Assembly (NCBI GenBank): GCA_015698045.1
Contig: BLAL01000053.1
Coordinates: 560,501 to 624,500, forward strand
Direction of reading: 5' to 3'
Origin: Rhizophagus clarus
Lineage: Eukaryota > Glomeromycota > Glomeromycetes > Glomerales > Glomeraceae
DNA length: 64,000 bases
Shown here: piece after piece, positions 23,142-35,045 of the stretch
Layout of the letters: each line of letters opens with the position of its first letter
Numbering within the stretch: the first letter of the stretch is position 1
The notes under the pieces: generated by a model
Told to the model about the DNA's origin: nothing
What the model saw: only the letters and a program-made list of their open reading frames with translations
Databases searched by the model: none
Position numbers and translations under genes: made by a program

Positions 23142-24544
23142 TTAAATGAACATAACGGATCCCACGATAAATGATACAAATGACCATAAATTAATATTGT
23201 TTAATGAATTGGCGGAACTGACAACATAACCGGATGAAGTAGATGATGGTGCAGCGGCACTGGCAGATGATGAACCAACAAGATATGGGTATGAACTTGG
23301 ATATGCTGCTGGAGAAGATGCTGGTGGTGGTGCTGCTTTCGCTGCTTTCGCTGGTGTTGGTGCTGCCTTTCCTGCTGGAGCTGGAGCTGCTTTTGCTGGA
23401 GCTGCTGCTGGAGCTGCTGCTGGAGCTGCTGCTGGTGCTGCTGCTGGCGCCGCTGCGGCTGGTGCATCAAGGGTAACATTTTCAACATAAGGTTTATCAC
23501 CAACACAAACAGAGACGGGTTTAATACTGAATCCGGCATTTTGAACGATTGGGATACCCAATTGGGCTCTGGCGGCGGTTTGTTGGTACAAGTCATGTTC
23601 TAATGAAATATGACCTGTAGTGGCAGGTTGCTTAACCCATTCAGTGAAATTTCCTTCAATCCATGAAAGTTGGAAAGTTTTATCATCAGCTGACATCCAA
23701 TCATTTGTATCTTCATCCCAAATAACAACTTTGTAACCAAGTTGACTTGCGATGCCTCTTACACGGTCATCGTAATCACCAAATGGAGGACGCATGTGTT
23801 TTGGTGTAAGTCCAACGGCTTGTTGGATTGCTTTTTCAGTCCATTTAAGCTCCGCAATAATTTGCTCGGTGGTCTGGGAGGTAAGGGCTGGATGGGACCA
23901 AGTATGTATACCAATTTGATGACCTTCTTTTACTGCTCTTTGTAAGATTTCTGGATTTTCAACTACTCGAGAACCAATAACAAAGAATGTCACTTTGGTG
24001 TTTGTTTTAAGAAGGAAGTCTAACAAGCCTACTGTAAATTCTCTAGAAAAAGTAAATATATAAAGATTTTAGATATTTTTTTTGACTTTAAAAAATAAGC
24101 AGCGGCAATACATGCAAATAAAAACTTACGTTGGACCATCATCAAAAGAGATACCCCAGTCTATTTTCAAATAAAAAAAAAATAAAATAAATTAATAAAA
24201 AATATATATATATTTATTTTTTTCTTCACGTAGAAAAAAGAAAAAAAAGAAAATTCTTCGTACTAACCTCCTTTATTTGGGCATCTGACGATATCAGTAT
24301 CGTTTCTAGTGCATCCGGTACAACTCCAATTACAGAAAGTATCCTTGTCTGGACATTTTGTTCCTACGTCTGCTGCTTTAACTACAGGTGCAGCGGGAAC
24401 TTTGGTTTGATCAACCAAAGCGGTCCATTCCTTCACAGGTGGTGGAGGTTGATCAAGAGGTGGCCAATTACCAGTCAATCCTGCCGCATCCGAGAGTGAA
24501 ATGAATAATGATGCCAAAACACAAAGAGAAACGTTGACCTTCAT
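23142..24544 (-). CDS. Chitin deacetylase, secreted, probably GPI-anchored (CE4 family)
   Basis: Hydrolyses N-acetyl groups of chitin to chitosan at the cell wall. Three exons by splice signals: 24268-24544, 24130-24160 and 23142-24042, total 1209 bp, 402 residues. The start at 24544 gives a signal peptide (MKVNVSLCVLASLFISLSDA). A Pro-rich stretch and a Cys-rich segment (CPDK..CNWSCTGC..C, about 65-89) precede the NodB domain. CE4 motifs are complete: SFDDGP (exon 2), HTWSHP, RPPFGDYDDR, a Trp motif (IWDEDTNDW) and ISLEHD. The tail is a long Ala/Pro/Lys low-complexity linker, a Ser-rich stretch and a C-terminal hydrophobic segment (LWSFVSFIVGSVMFI) fitting a GPI signal. The tiny 31-bp second exon carries the catalytic Asp motif. 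No lesion seen. In AMF such enzymes could reduce chitin-triggered plant recognition (inference). Family assignment is firm; the GPI anchor is likely. Confidence 0.93.
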
Positions 24545-24617
24545 TTTTTATTATTTTCTGTTAAAACTTATTAAAAACGTTTTGTTTTTTTTTTAAAGAA
24601 AAAAGAAATTTCACTTT

Positions 24618-24634
24618 GAATTTATATATAATAT
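24618..24634 (-). promoter_or_regulatory. Possible TATA box of the chitin deacetylase gene
   Basis: TATATATAAA on the minus strand lies about 80 bp upstream of the start codon at 24544. In this A+T-rich DNA such words are common, so only its position supports the call. Confidence 0.3.
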
Positions 24635-24659
24635 GTGAGTGTGATGTGTGATGTTTGAT

Positions 24660-27278
24660 GTTTGTTATGGCGGTAAGGGGGTGATATGGGAATGAACGAA
24701 AAGGGAATGAATGAATGTATATTTAGTTCAGAGATGAACTTTGAAACTTTTTTTTGTTGATACGCTCAAAAAAAAAAAAGAAAATGGAAAGTTCGACACT
24801 TCACCCTTATTTTATAAAGAAAAAAAAAATTTTTTTTTATATGTTGTAATTCATTGAAACAATAAATAAAAATAAAAATTATATTTTGAACCACATGTAA
24901 AGGATAAACGATAAATTAAGTACTTTGAAACCAATACAATTTAACAATATAAATAAATATATAAATAAAATAATAATAATAATATATATTAAATATAGGT
25001 TTTACATATATAATGACCTTATTCGGAAAAGAATTTAACCCTTTAATAAATAAAGGGTGAAATATAGAGAAAACCGGAGAAGCGAAAGGAATTCTAAATA
25101 AAGTGCATAAATGTTTTTTTTTTTGTAAATATAATATACATAAAATGAAAAATTATACATGTGTAACCACCTTTATTATCCTTGATTGTTATTAAAATAA
25201 ATTCATATATAATTTACATTACCAAAAATAAATAACAATAAGGATTGCGCACTTTTTTTTCATAATTAAATTACCTTTTTCGACGAAATTCGTTTCGGAA
25301 ATATTCAGGAAAAAAAAAAAAAATAATTAATAATTTTCATTCATTATTGCCAAGAAAGCTCACAAATTTTATAACATGTAACCTAGATTTTTTTAAAAAA
25401 AACGTGCTCACCAATTATATATTCATGAAATTCTCTTTTCCTTTAAAAGTTTAACTGATAAGATCTCTCTCGCCTCAGATGTAGGGTTCACATATTATTA
25501 TTGAATAACAGCTAATACGAATAAGTTTATCGACTAATTTCACTTTTCCTTAAATTAAATACAAACAGTGAAGTGTTTAATATAAACAATTTTAAAAAAG
25601 GAAACACGGTAATTAATATGGAAGTAAAATTATTGAAGGATCGAATCTAAAATTTGTTGATCTTTGTGTCCATTGTGCTATGGATGAAGTGACACAATCT
25701 AATTACAAATTACTCAAAATAGAGTGCCAAGAAATTGCCAAGAGTTTATGATGCAGCAAAGAAATCAACATACATATCTGATATAGTTGTACCACACTTC
25801 AACCGACGATCATTGCGGGTTCAATCGTTCACAAATCCATAATCTCGGTATCTAATATATTTTCGTTTATTGGATTATCAGGCCAATATACCTGAAATAG
25901 AGAAAAAAAGTAATCATAATTTAAATACCTTACATAAATAACTAAGGGATTTAACTCCGATTTTCCTTCCGCCAATTATTTTACGGATATTAAAAAACTT
26001 TTAAGTTTCGGCCTCTTTGAGCCATTTAAAAATTATTTATTAAACGTAACGTTTCATCACTCTTTATCAGGTTTCTTTTGGTAAAAATTGCTATGAATTA
26101 ATTTTCTATTATTATATTTATGAGATAAACATATAATTTCCATTTTGATAATGTTGTTGCGTGCGCCTCATCGCCCGACTTCTATTTCTAATATTTCAAC
26201 CATGCATTGTTTATTTTCTTTGTTCATGTTCAAAGCTCTTTATAATATTTACTTATTTTTTTCCCCCGTTAATCTAATAATTACGATAAGATATAAACAT
26301 CAGATTACCGGAAGATTTTCTTTTTCAAATCTTCCCGTTTCTCGCTTATAGTTTAAATAAATTTTTTTTTTAAAAAAAAAAACTTTACTGTAATTAATTT
26401 ATCGTTTATAATTATGTTCCAATCATTTTATAAATTTCATTGAATGAATCATGGTTAAGGTTCGGTTCGGAAACAATCATAATTTTTCATTTGCTAAAAG
26501 AAAAAAAAAAAATTTTTCTTTTTTTTTAGGAAATAAGAAATAATACGGTAAATCCTAAAACAAACAATTTATCACAAAACGATTATTTTCAAAAAAATCA
26601 CAGAAACAATAGAAATAATAATTTTTTTTTTTTTTTTTTTGTTTTATGTATTTAGTAAACAACTTGTATAAATTTATTATATTTTTTATCAAACTGGGAG
26701 ACTTAATACTCAAAATATAAAGATGACAAATCCTACTTCCGATTTTAGGATTAAGCCCTTTTGATTAAGTTTTAGTATCGTATCACAATCATCACGTGTG
26801 ATACGTTACATCCCCTTCATCTATGCGACATTCATAATACTGATGTGTTTGAAAAAAACCAAAATGGTTTGTCATTCATTCTCACAAAAATTTTTAAAAA
26901 AAGAGATTTTATCGTTGTTCTCTCTCAAGTGAGAAAGAATATAATTTTATTATAATATATATAATATATATATATTTTACAGTATATACAGTATATAAAA
27001 AAAAAAAAAAAACAATTTTTTCTTGTAATAAAAAAATAATTTTAACCGGAAAATTACAATAAAAAAAAAATTTCATTATCTTTCCATTTATGATTTATTT
27101 CAAATATTTTTTTTTTTTTAATTTCTATAAAGGATTTCGATTAATTTAATTAATTATTCAAATTGATTGACCAATAGAATTTTGAATTGCAAACTGCGGT
27201 AAATTTATTTGTGTTACGAGCAGTCTCATTTTGTCGTCCTGTTGTCCTATTATTAAAAATAATCTATCATATCGGAGT
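24660..27278. other. Intergenic DNA
   Basis: No gene was recognised over about 2.6 kb between the chitin deacetylase and the next kinase relic. A B-box-like word (GGGTTCAATC, near 25816) has no matching tRNA fold. Homopolymer runs are common. Confidence 0.5.
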
Positions 27279-28804
27279 ATGAAACATATTAAATCCATAT
27301 TTAATATCTCCGATAAAAGTTTTCATCCGATAAACAATCATAAAAATTGTTACGATCCAAATCATGACAAATCATGGTGTAAAGAATGTGTTCCTCATAA
27401 TATAATTGACGGATGGACCAGCGAAAATCACGATATTGATGAATTTATCAAAGATACGATTTATGATGCAAAATTAAAATATGATAATAATTATGATATT
27501 AATAAGTATCCGTTATTTCTTGAATGGGTACCATTTGATGAATTTAAAGATATAAAACAAATTGGTGATGGTTGTTTTGCAAAAGTATATTCTGCAACAT
27601 GGATTGAAGGTAAATCAAAATATGTAAGACTAAACGAAAGTTGGGAAAAAAGGAAATCTGAACCTATAAAAGTCGCTTTGAAAAGATTAAATAGACCACA
27701 AAATATCTCTGCTGAATATTTAAATGAGGTCATATATTTCGTTGTTTTAACATAAATTTTTTTTTATCCCTAACTAATTTTTCTAATTTTATATTATAGC
27801 TTAAAATACATTGGAATATGTGTAATATATATATTTATTCATTAAAATTTTATGGGATAACAAAAGATCCGAATACAAAAGAATTTATGATGAATGATTA
27901 TCGAATTTTCAGAAAAAGGATGTATAAGAAATATTCTTTCAAATGATTTTAAAATATTTTATGGAGAGATAAGATTTTATTCTTATATAAACTAATGATA
28001 GATTTTAAATTTTTACATGAATTAGGATATTGTCATAAAGATTTTCATAGCGGTAATATATTACAAATTTATAATCCTGTTACGAAAACTTATGCTTTTT
28101 ATGTTTCGATTTTGGATTATCAGGACCATCAAATAAATCAGATAATAAAATATGTGGTTTATTACCATATATTTTGAATGGGGAGCCATATACTTTATTT
28201 TCTGACATTTATAGTATTGGCGTGGTAATGACTGAATTATCATCCGCAAAACCACCTTTTTTACAAAAGAAAACATGATATTAACTTAGCATTAGAAATA
28301 TGTAATGGGCTCAGACCAGAATTTGGTAAAGGAACTCCTGAAATTTATAAGAAATTGGCTTATAAATGCATGAACGCTATTCCTGCTGATCAAAGACCAG
28401 AAGCAATTGAATTATTTAATATATTTAATTTTTGGTTGGTTTCCATTGATGGTAACAGACAAGAAGAAAAAGATAAATACGGTTATAAAGGAAAGGAAAT
28501 TAAGGTCATGTTCAAAGAAGCTGATGAGGAAATACCAAATATTTCAACTTCATATGAAATGAATCCTGAAGCTATTTACACTAGTAGGCCATTTACTTTG
28601 TCTATTTATCAAAACCAATGAATTCATCTATTATTACTTCATATATTAACGATGAAGAAGGCAACGAAGGTAACGAAGGTATTGTGCTTAAAACTTTTAT
28701 TATTATGACTATATTTAAATATTATGATTAATCTTGTAAATTACTGTTTAGAAGATTGTCAAGATTTTAAATTAGTTGATTTGGAAGTTCCTAATTCGCT
28801 GTAA
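27279..28804 (+). pseudogene. Broken AMF-type protein kinase
   Basis: The ATG at 27279 opens an N-terminal region with a Cys/His pair (NHKNCYDPNHDKSWCKECVP), DGWTSENHDIDEFI, FLEWVPFDEFKDIKQIGDGC and the KVALKRL lysine motif. The exon ends at about 27727 (GAG|GT) and resumes at 27801. The C-lobe has HKDFHSGN with the catalytic Asp intact, but frameshifts occur near 27893, 27985, 28110 and 28270, and four residues (APEV) are lost by a 12-bp deletion at about 28173. From about 28275 the frame runs cleanly through NGLRPEFGKGTPEIYKKLAY, GYKGKEIKVMFKEADEEIPN and STSYEMNPEAIYTSRPF, with a last exon (about 28753-28804) encoding DCQDFKLVDLEVPNSL. It is a close paralogue of the pair at 44.9-48.0 kb. 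The lesions make a working kinase unlikely. Confidence 0.85.
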
Positions 28805-29690
28805 TTAAAAGGTAATGTTATCGCAATATTATTTTTTTATTATTAAAATACAAAGTAATATATTTGTAGATGTAAATAAGTAATTAATTTTACGTTACGT
28901 TTGTTCCCTATCTATATACTGTACGTAGGTCAAGCTTAATCTATTTATAAGTATAGGGTTTGCTTTGTTATTTAAAAATATTTGATGCTGTATTTTTCTT
29001 GGACATTATTCTCTACGCAATTACAAAAAAATTTTGGCGGTAAAAATGGGAGCATGATACATTGTGACAATTAAGATTGTTAAATGTAATTTCGATTATG
29101 TTATTATGGACTCGTGTTCTTTAACGAAGGATGCATGGTGGTAAGCGTTGGCATAATCTCTTCCAACCCGAAATGTATCTGCCGCAACATTTTCATCATG
29201 ATAATTTGATGTCACAATAAAATTAACACGTTAATAAAAAAAAAAAAAATGATATAATCATTTAATTTGGTTTATATACATTTTTAAATATAGTATGTCC
29301 CATAAAAAAAGGGTCGTATGTAATATAAATATAACCCAGATGAATGTAAAACATGCATCTTTATATCAGACTTGCTTTTTTTTGAAATTATATTAAAAAA
29401 CGGTTATGTTCATAAATTTAATAAATTTTGAAATAACAAATTTCTCTTTTTATAACATTATAGAATTTCTATGATTAAAAACTAAATTAATTGGCTAAAA
29501 GATTCAATAACTGATAATGTTAATTTTTATATAATATTTATATTGATTAATTTCGGAATTCGGATTGAACTCAATTTTAATTCCTGTACGCTAACTACGC
29601 TTTACACCAACCCGTTTGTCAAATATGCGTTCACATATAAAGGATTAGATTTTTAATTTCGTATCACATTTTAATACTGTTATCTTAAGC
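28805..29690. other. Intergenic DNA with a repeat shared with 44.27-44.44 kb
   Basis: GTCACAATAAAATTAACAC (about 29211) and AAACATGCATCT..GACTTGCTTTTTT (about 29348-29385) recur in order at about 44281 and 44388-44418, upstream of the next kinase copy. The block is therefore likely flanking DNA of the kinase family, duplicated along with it. No gene seen here. Confidence 0.5.
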
Positions 29691-29699
29691 GTTTAGTCC

Positions 29700-31008
29700 A
29701 GACCAAAGAAAATGAGTCAAAGACATTTTCTAATTATTCTATCTAATCATATATTTAACCAATCTGACTTATCCTGTGAAGAAAACTGATGGCGATAATG
29801 ATTTATCACTTGTTCATGAATGTATGGACGTTATTGAGAGGGATAATTATTTAAGAACAGTTTATAAACGAGCAAGAAGAGCGCGTAGCCTTTGTTTATT
29901 TGTTTAATAATATATGCTTAATAATATATTCAACAGTTAGAAAATACAAATATTATTACAAAAAAACAACTCAAGAGGTGCTAATTAAACATGAAGTTTC
30001 ACTACTAACTTATGGTTTTTGGCTTCCGGTCAAAATTTGGGCAATTATTTGCATTAGGGAATCATGTTATATCATCAGATCAGTCTTACAAGCAATTAAA
30101 TGTCATTTTCTTTCTTCAACTTCGGTAAGAATTTAGTATTAATGATTAAAATATTATTGAATTAATTAATAAGTTTTCTAATTATCATGAGTTATTCCCA
30201 ATGATCATTCTGGATTTAGTAATATTGCAAAAAGATTTAAAATAAATGCCTGGTATTCCATATGTAATATGAGCAATTGACGGAAGCCATATACCAATCA
30301 GGCCCTCTAAAGAATTTCTATAAATTATTATAATAGGAAAAGGTTTTATTAAATTGTACTACAAGCGGTTATAGAGCCGAAATTATGTTGTTAAAACAAG
30401 TATAGCAATTATAAAAAAAAGTCTCTACACAAAAAAATTCTAATAGAAAATAAAATATTACAAATTTATTGATATTCTCGTTGGGATATTTTGGTTCAAC
30501 TCATGATAATAGAATATTCTATAATTCTCCATTATATCATATGCTTAGTTCTTCATCCATTATTCCTCCAAATCCATGCATTCTTGGCAATCATGCCAGT
30601 TATCCTTGCCAAAATTGCATATCGGAATAATGGAAGGTTAACGCAAGTACAGAATTATTATAATACCAAATATTCTCTAACTCGGATAAGTGTGGAACAA
30701 GCATTTATAAAAAAATCAAAATTAGATGTCTAGAAACATTTATTCTCATTGTGACAGCATCTATGTATTTTACGATATATGTGAAGGCAGACAGGAAGAT
30801 ATATTAGATGATGAATACTTTGATACCAAAATCATTTTCAGGCTTTATCAAATAACAGTAATACCTCAAATTATTTGTGGGACAAAATAATTCTAAGAGA
30901 TAATAGAAGAAGAAGCTATAGTATTATTAGTGGTAGTGAAGATGAAAGTAATAGGACCCCGAAGTATATATAAAAAGGTCAGAGGCAGCCAAAAAAATTT
31001 TACTATTA
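29700..31008 (+). pseudogene. PIF/Harbinger transposase relic
   Basis: Broken frames give the recognisable order of a HARBI1-type DDE nuclease. At about 30247-30325 come PGIPYVI, AIDGSHIPIRPSKEF (first catalytic Asp). At about 30470-30540 come VGYFGSTHDNRIFYNSPLYH (second Asp in HD). At about 30580-30600 lies an ILGNHASYPC stretch like the family's LGDSAYP. At about 30655-30710 lies YNTKYSLTRISVEQAFIKK (third acidic residue, Glu). Upstream material (from about 29700) looks coding but is too broken to assign. Stops and shifts throughout mean it is dead. The 8-bp target site of the next element lies at its 3' edge. A nested GGCC-ended MITE at 2856-3139 is the sort of element such a transposase could have moved. 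Confidence 0.75.
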
Positions 31009-31016
31009 GTTGTACG

Positions 31017-32431
31017 AGGACCCAGAAATATACTGTACATATAGGGGTAGGGTCTATCAATGCGTCGTCATCATAGTGGAGTTGGACGGGGTAAGGTTTT
31101 GATTTGCGTATAATTTAGGAGATTTTTGTCCATAGTTAGGTCATTAGATTGCGTATTTTTATCAAAAATTTTTATATGTAAAAGATTTAATTTGCGTATT
31201 TTGACCTATATTTTTATTTGGCCGATCATATATACTGTTGTAGAAAATTATTCGATATGTTAAAATACGATTTATCAATCATAAAATTTACAATTTTATA
31301 GTTTTAAATTTTTTTTTTTTTAAAAGATTTTTTTATCGGTTTTTATACCCGAAATTTTTTTTTTTAATATTTAATATTTTTTATCGGTTTTATAAACTGA
31401 ATTTTTTTTTAATATTTATATTATTAGTAACCGAATTTTTTTTTAAAAAAAAGATTTTTTATAAACCGAAACTTTTTCTTTTCCACTGATTTAAAAAAAT
31501 AAAAAAAAAACTATTTATAAAAAAAAAAGTACTAGGTACTACTGGAGTATAAATTGGAACTAACGGACTCTGAGTTAAGTGTAAGAAGCAGAATTCAATG
31601 TTAATAAAATTTTACTAACATTCCTTTTAGTTTTTTAGTACCTACATAATCAAGATTATTTTATTTTTTATAGCTTATTACATTGGTAAGTTTCAAATTT
31701 TTAGGAATTTTATCAAAAAATGCTTACTAATGTTTTATAATTTCTTTTTTATAGATTTCAGAATTCGATCAGAACTTGGAATTCGAGACGGGTAAGTATT
31801 TCTAAAAGCGGGGGTGCGAGTTTGAATAAAGCGTTTGCTAACTTCTCTTTTTTGCGGAATTTAGACTAGAACTTGGAATAATTCAAGATAGGTGAGTATT
31901 TCTAAAGGAAGAAGGAGTGGGTTTATATAAGAACACTCACTAATATTCTTTAACATCTCTTTTTGTAGATTTTGAACTGGAACTTCAAATTGGAATTTAA
32001 ACATATTGTAGGAATGAACTTTCAAATATAAATATCAAAAAAAAAAAAAAAAAAAAAAAAAATAATAAATTTTTTTCTAATTATAAAGCTATATAAATTC
32101 GTATACAAATATTGTTAAAATATAATACATTTCATTATATTTCGTTAACATAACATAAAGAGAAACAAATATAATTTTTTTTTTTTTTAATAAAAAAAAG
32201 ACCGATATCAAACTGCAGATTATAGAAACTATATCATATGATATACTGCACTTTGCTGAATTAATTAATAATTGAAAATTTTAAGGTCTGAAATTTTATT
32301 TGCGTATTTTTGCGGTATTTTCAATATCAGGTGTCAAGTTTGCGTACCGTTCATATAAAAAACCCTTGCGTACAGCTCATAGTAAAATTTTCTTTCATCA
32401 CCTGACCCCTATATATATATTTCTGGGTCCT
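31017..32431. mobile_element. hAT-type non-autonomous element with 8-bp target duplication
   Basis: The left end AGGACCCAGAAATATA (31017-31032) is the inverse of the right end TATATTTCTGGGTCCT (32416-32431), a 16-bp terminal inverted repeat. It is flanked by GTTGTACG on both sides (31009-31016 and 32432-32439), a perfect 8-bp duplication with mixed base composition. The word TTTGCGTA or GATTGCGTA recurs near both ends (about 31099, 31150, 31192, 32302, 32340, 32368), like subterminal transposase sites. A homopolymer A run and a tandem exon-like repeat (31700-32005) fill the middle. No transposase is encoded. The host sequence is continuous across the duplication, so the insertion is clean. 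Confidence 0.9.
31700..32005 (+). repeat. Tandem ~105-bp units each carrying splice-like signals
   Basis: Three successive units share the order: T-rich tract, TAG, a short block with GAACTTGGAATT, then GGTAAGTATTTCTAAA (or GGTGAGTATTTCTAAA). The exon-like blocks are about 31755-31791, 31865-31891 and 31969-32000. Acceptor- and donor-like signals bracket the first two blocks. The third lacks a donor. Whether they are spliced is unknown. Confidence 0.65.
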
Positions 32432-32439
32432 GTTGTACG

Positions 32440-34399
32440 CACCGGAGAAAAATTGTTCTATCCTAATTAACAACTATCTATATATTCTATACTAATTACT
32501 AGTATCTACAAAACTACTCTAAATCTTTAAATAGTGACCATACCTATACCTGTATTTTTTACAGTACGAGTCGCTATTTTTGCCACTTCGCAACTTTTCC
32601 ATTCTGTTAAATTGTTCAAGAAGTTGGAATTTATTTTCTTCTTAAAGATCATCATATCTAGATTATTTAACAATTGACATTTTCTATTAACATGAATTAT
32701 ACGAAGAATCATTGAAATTTCCAACATTTTTAATAAAGTTTTTTTTTTTTGTTTTAATTAAAAAACGTTAAAGTTATCGATTATTAAATAAATTTTTTTT
32801 TTAATTCACTTTAATAAAAAAATTAAAAAACATTAAAATAACTCTTTTTTAATTTGTTTTAATAAATGTGTTTGATAATAAACTGTTTATTACTAACTTT
32901 TCTTTGATTTATTTAATAAAAAAAAAAAATGTTTATTCAGTGTTTATTAATTCAGTTTAATAAAAAACGTTAAAATACAATTACTTAATATATTTCTAAT
33001 GCATTTAAATAAAAAAATGGTTAAAAAAGTTTCTTCAGTATTTTGTTAAAAAAGTTAAAAAATGGTATCTACCATTTTTAAATGTATTTTGATAAAAAAA
33101 AAACGTCAAAAATGTTAATTTACATTTGTTTAATGCGTTTTAATAAAAAAAAAATGTTGAAAACATTTATCTACTATGTATAGGAATATACAAATTATAT
33201 TATGTAGTGAGCATGAACTATTTTTTATGATGGATTACCACTGTTCCATTGAGTTAATTTATCAGTTACTGATTAATAGGACCACAATTCAGTTAAAATT
33301 TCAAATCTTAAATCGGCGTTTATACTGCCCTAACTCCTTTCTAAATACTGTCTCTTGTTATCTGAATTCTTTAAATGAATTATTTGTTTTTTTATAATCT
33401 TTTTTTTTTTAAAAAAAAAAGATAATTTAAAAATCAAATTCAAATAAAATAGTTATCATTATGTCATACCAAACTCTTTAAACTATTTTTATTTTTATTA
33501 AAATTTGTTTTTTTTTTTAATTGAGGATTTTTATTTCAAATACTAAAGATAAAAAAAAAAAAAATACTTAAAATTCGGGACGAAAGCATGATCATCATAT
33601 CGTACCAAACTATTTATTATTTTCATTTAAAAACTAATTTTAAAATAGGAAATAAAAAATAAAATTTGAAGTTATGTTATACTGGACCCTTTGATGAATT
33701 ATAAATTTTCTAATTAAAAATATAATATAAAAAAAAAAAAATTTCTTTAAAATTAAAAAAAAAAATACAATATTGATACATTACTATTTGCTATATTTAA
33801 GATTTAATCATGCAAAACTTAAAAAAATCTGAAATTTAAAAATAAAAATTTCATGACTTCAGTCTTCATGTATCAAAATTATATTTTAATTTTTATTCAA
33901 TAATACATGTAGTACAACTTCCCATACCATATTGAATTTTGGACTTCTGTTTGAAAAGTAGAAACAATATTTTAATAACTGGTATTAAAAAATATAATAA
34001 GAAACTAAAAAAGGTTTATTCTATCTGTCTAGAGTTGATCTCTCTCTGGATCCCACATACCTAAAAAAGAAAACAATGAACAAATTAGTATAAATGTTCA
34101 TTTATGTAAAAATAAAATAAAACGCTTCTGTAGCAATTTAATCAATTTAATCACCACAAAAAGAATTCTCGAAAGAATAACTTTTTAGAAGTCCTAAAAA
34201 AACCCTCTTAATTCTACTCTGTTGACACTTTACTTCACACTTTTCTCTTGACTTTTTCCTCGAAACTTTGTCGCTATAAATATCTCTCAAGATTACAGCA
34301 GGAAAGCGTCTATTAAGAAAACTCGATCATGTGTTATGTAGAACATGGGAAACTTCTCGAATATTAACACAAATTGGCATCTTTGAAGATGATTACGCC
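32440..34399. other. A+T-rich intergenic DNA with simple repeats
   Basis: No coding region recognised. The stretch holds a degenerate tandem repeat (32730-33180) and many A and T runs. Confidence 0.5.
32730..33180 (+). repeat. Degenerate tandem repeat around TTTTAATAAAAAAACGTTAAAA
   Basis: Phrases such as TTTAATAAAAAACGTTAAA, TTTTGATAAAAAAAAAACGT and TTTTAATAAAAAAAAAATGT follow each other every 60-80 bp. Copies are poorly conserved and no function is suggested. Confidence 0.55.
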
Positions 34400-35045
34400 A
34401 ATAGGCTAAATGTATTATGGAAAATCCATTGGTTTACGCTGGAAATTGGAAGAATACATCAACAATATATGCGATTAAAAAATTTGTCGATATGTTGCTG
34501 ATAACGCTTTTCGTTATATGAAATAAAATATGTTAAAGGTCTACTTTCTTTCTAGGTTTATTTAACGAATATGGCTATGGCTAACGGTCATAAACAAATA
34601 ATTCAGTTTTACGGACTCACGAAGTCACAAGGTAAAAATAATAAGTATTATAAAAATCCATAATAATTTTGTTGACATGTTTTATCATTAGATGAGCAGA
34701 AATATTCGCTTTGTTCTTGAGTATGCGGATGGTGAAACATTATGAGATTATTTAGGGGACGGTACTGTAATTCTTGAATGGAAGGACGAATTAAAGTTTG
34801 CTAAAGATATTGTGAAAGGAATTTTATGATTACATGATGATAGGGGAATTATATACGGAGATCTTGTAAATAAAATAATTATTTGGAATCATTTAATTGC
34901 ACTGGTTCGTTACATTGTGTGATTAACACATTGTTTTTTAGCATCTCAATAAATCTTAATACATCATAATACGATTAAATTGGCAGATTTTGGCCTTTCA
35001 TCTCTAAAAGGCTCAGATTGTTGTTATAATACGGAAGTATAATGC
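34400..35045 (+). pseudogene. Kinase-domain fragment, a different subfamily
   Basis: Broken reading frames encode VYAGNWKNTSTIYAIKKF (N-lobe with the conserved Lys, about 34431-34485), MANGHKQIIQFYGLTKSQ (about 34580-34630), VLEYADGETL then a stop, and LEWKDELKFAKDIVKGIL, then IIYGDL (about 34845-34865), followed by NTIKLADFGLSS (about 34970-35005). The catalytic-loop motif is thus YGD and DFG is intact. Stops interrupt it several times and no C-lobe follows. It runs into a Crinkler-type nuclease fragment, so this may be the remains of a kinase-CRN fusion or two neighbouring genes. Confidence 0.65.

Noticed and set aside
23201..23596. Gln/His-rich open frame on the minus strand
   Set aside because: It is the out-of-frame shadow of the Ala/Pro-rich linker codons of the chitin deacetylase, as is the Leu-rich frame on the plus strand at 23243-23476.
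25810..25835. GGGTTCAATC resembling a tRNA B box
   Set aside because: The flanking bases do not form a T-stem, and no A box or acceptor stem is found at the required distance.
27231..27278. Upstream extension of the 27-kb kinase beginning at 27231
   Set aside because: The first codon there is TTG; the first ATG in frame is at 27279, which also gives a better match to the paralogue starts.
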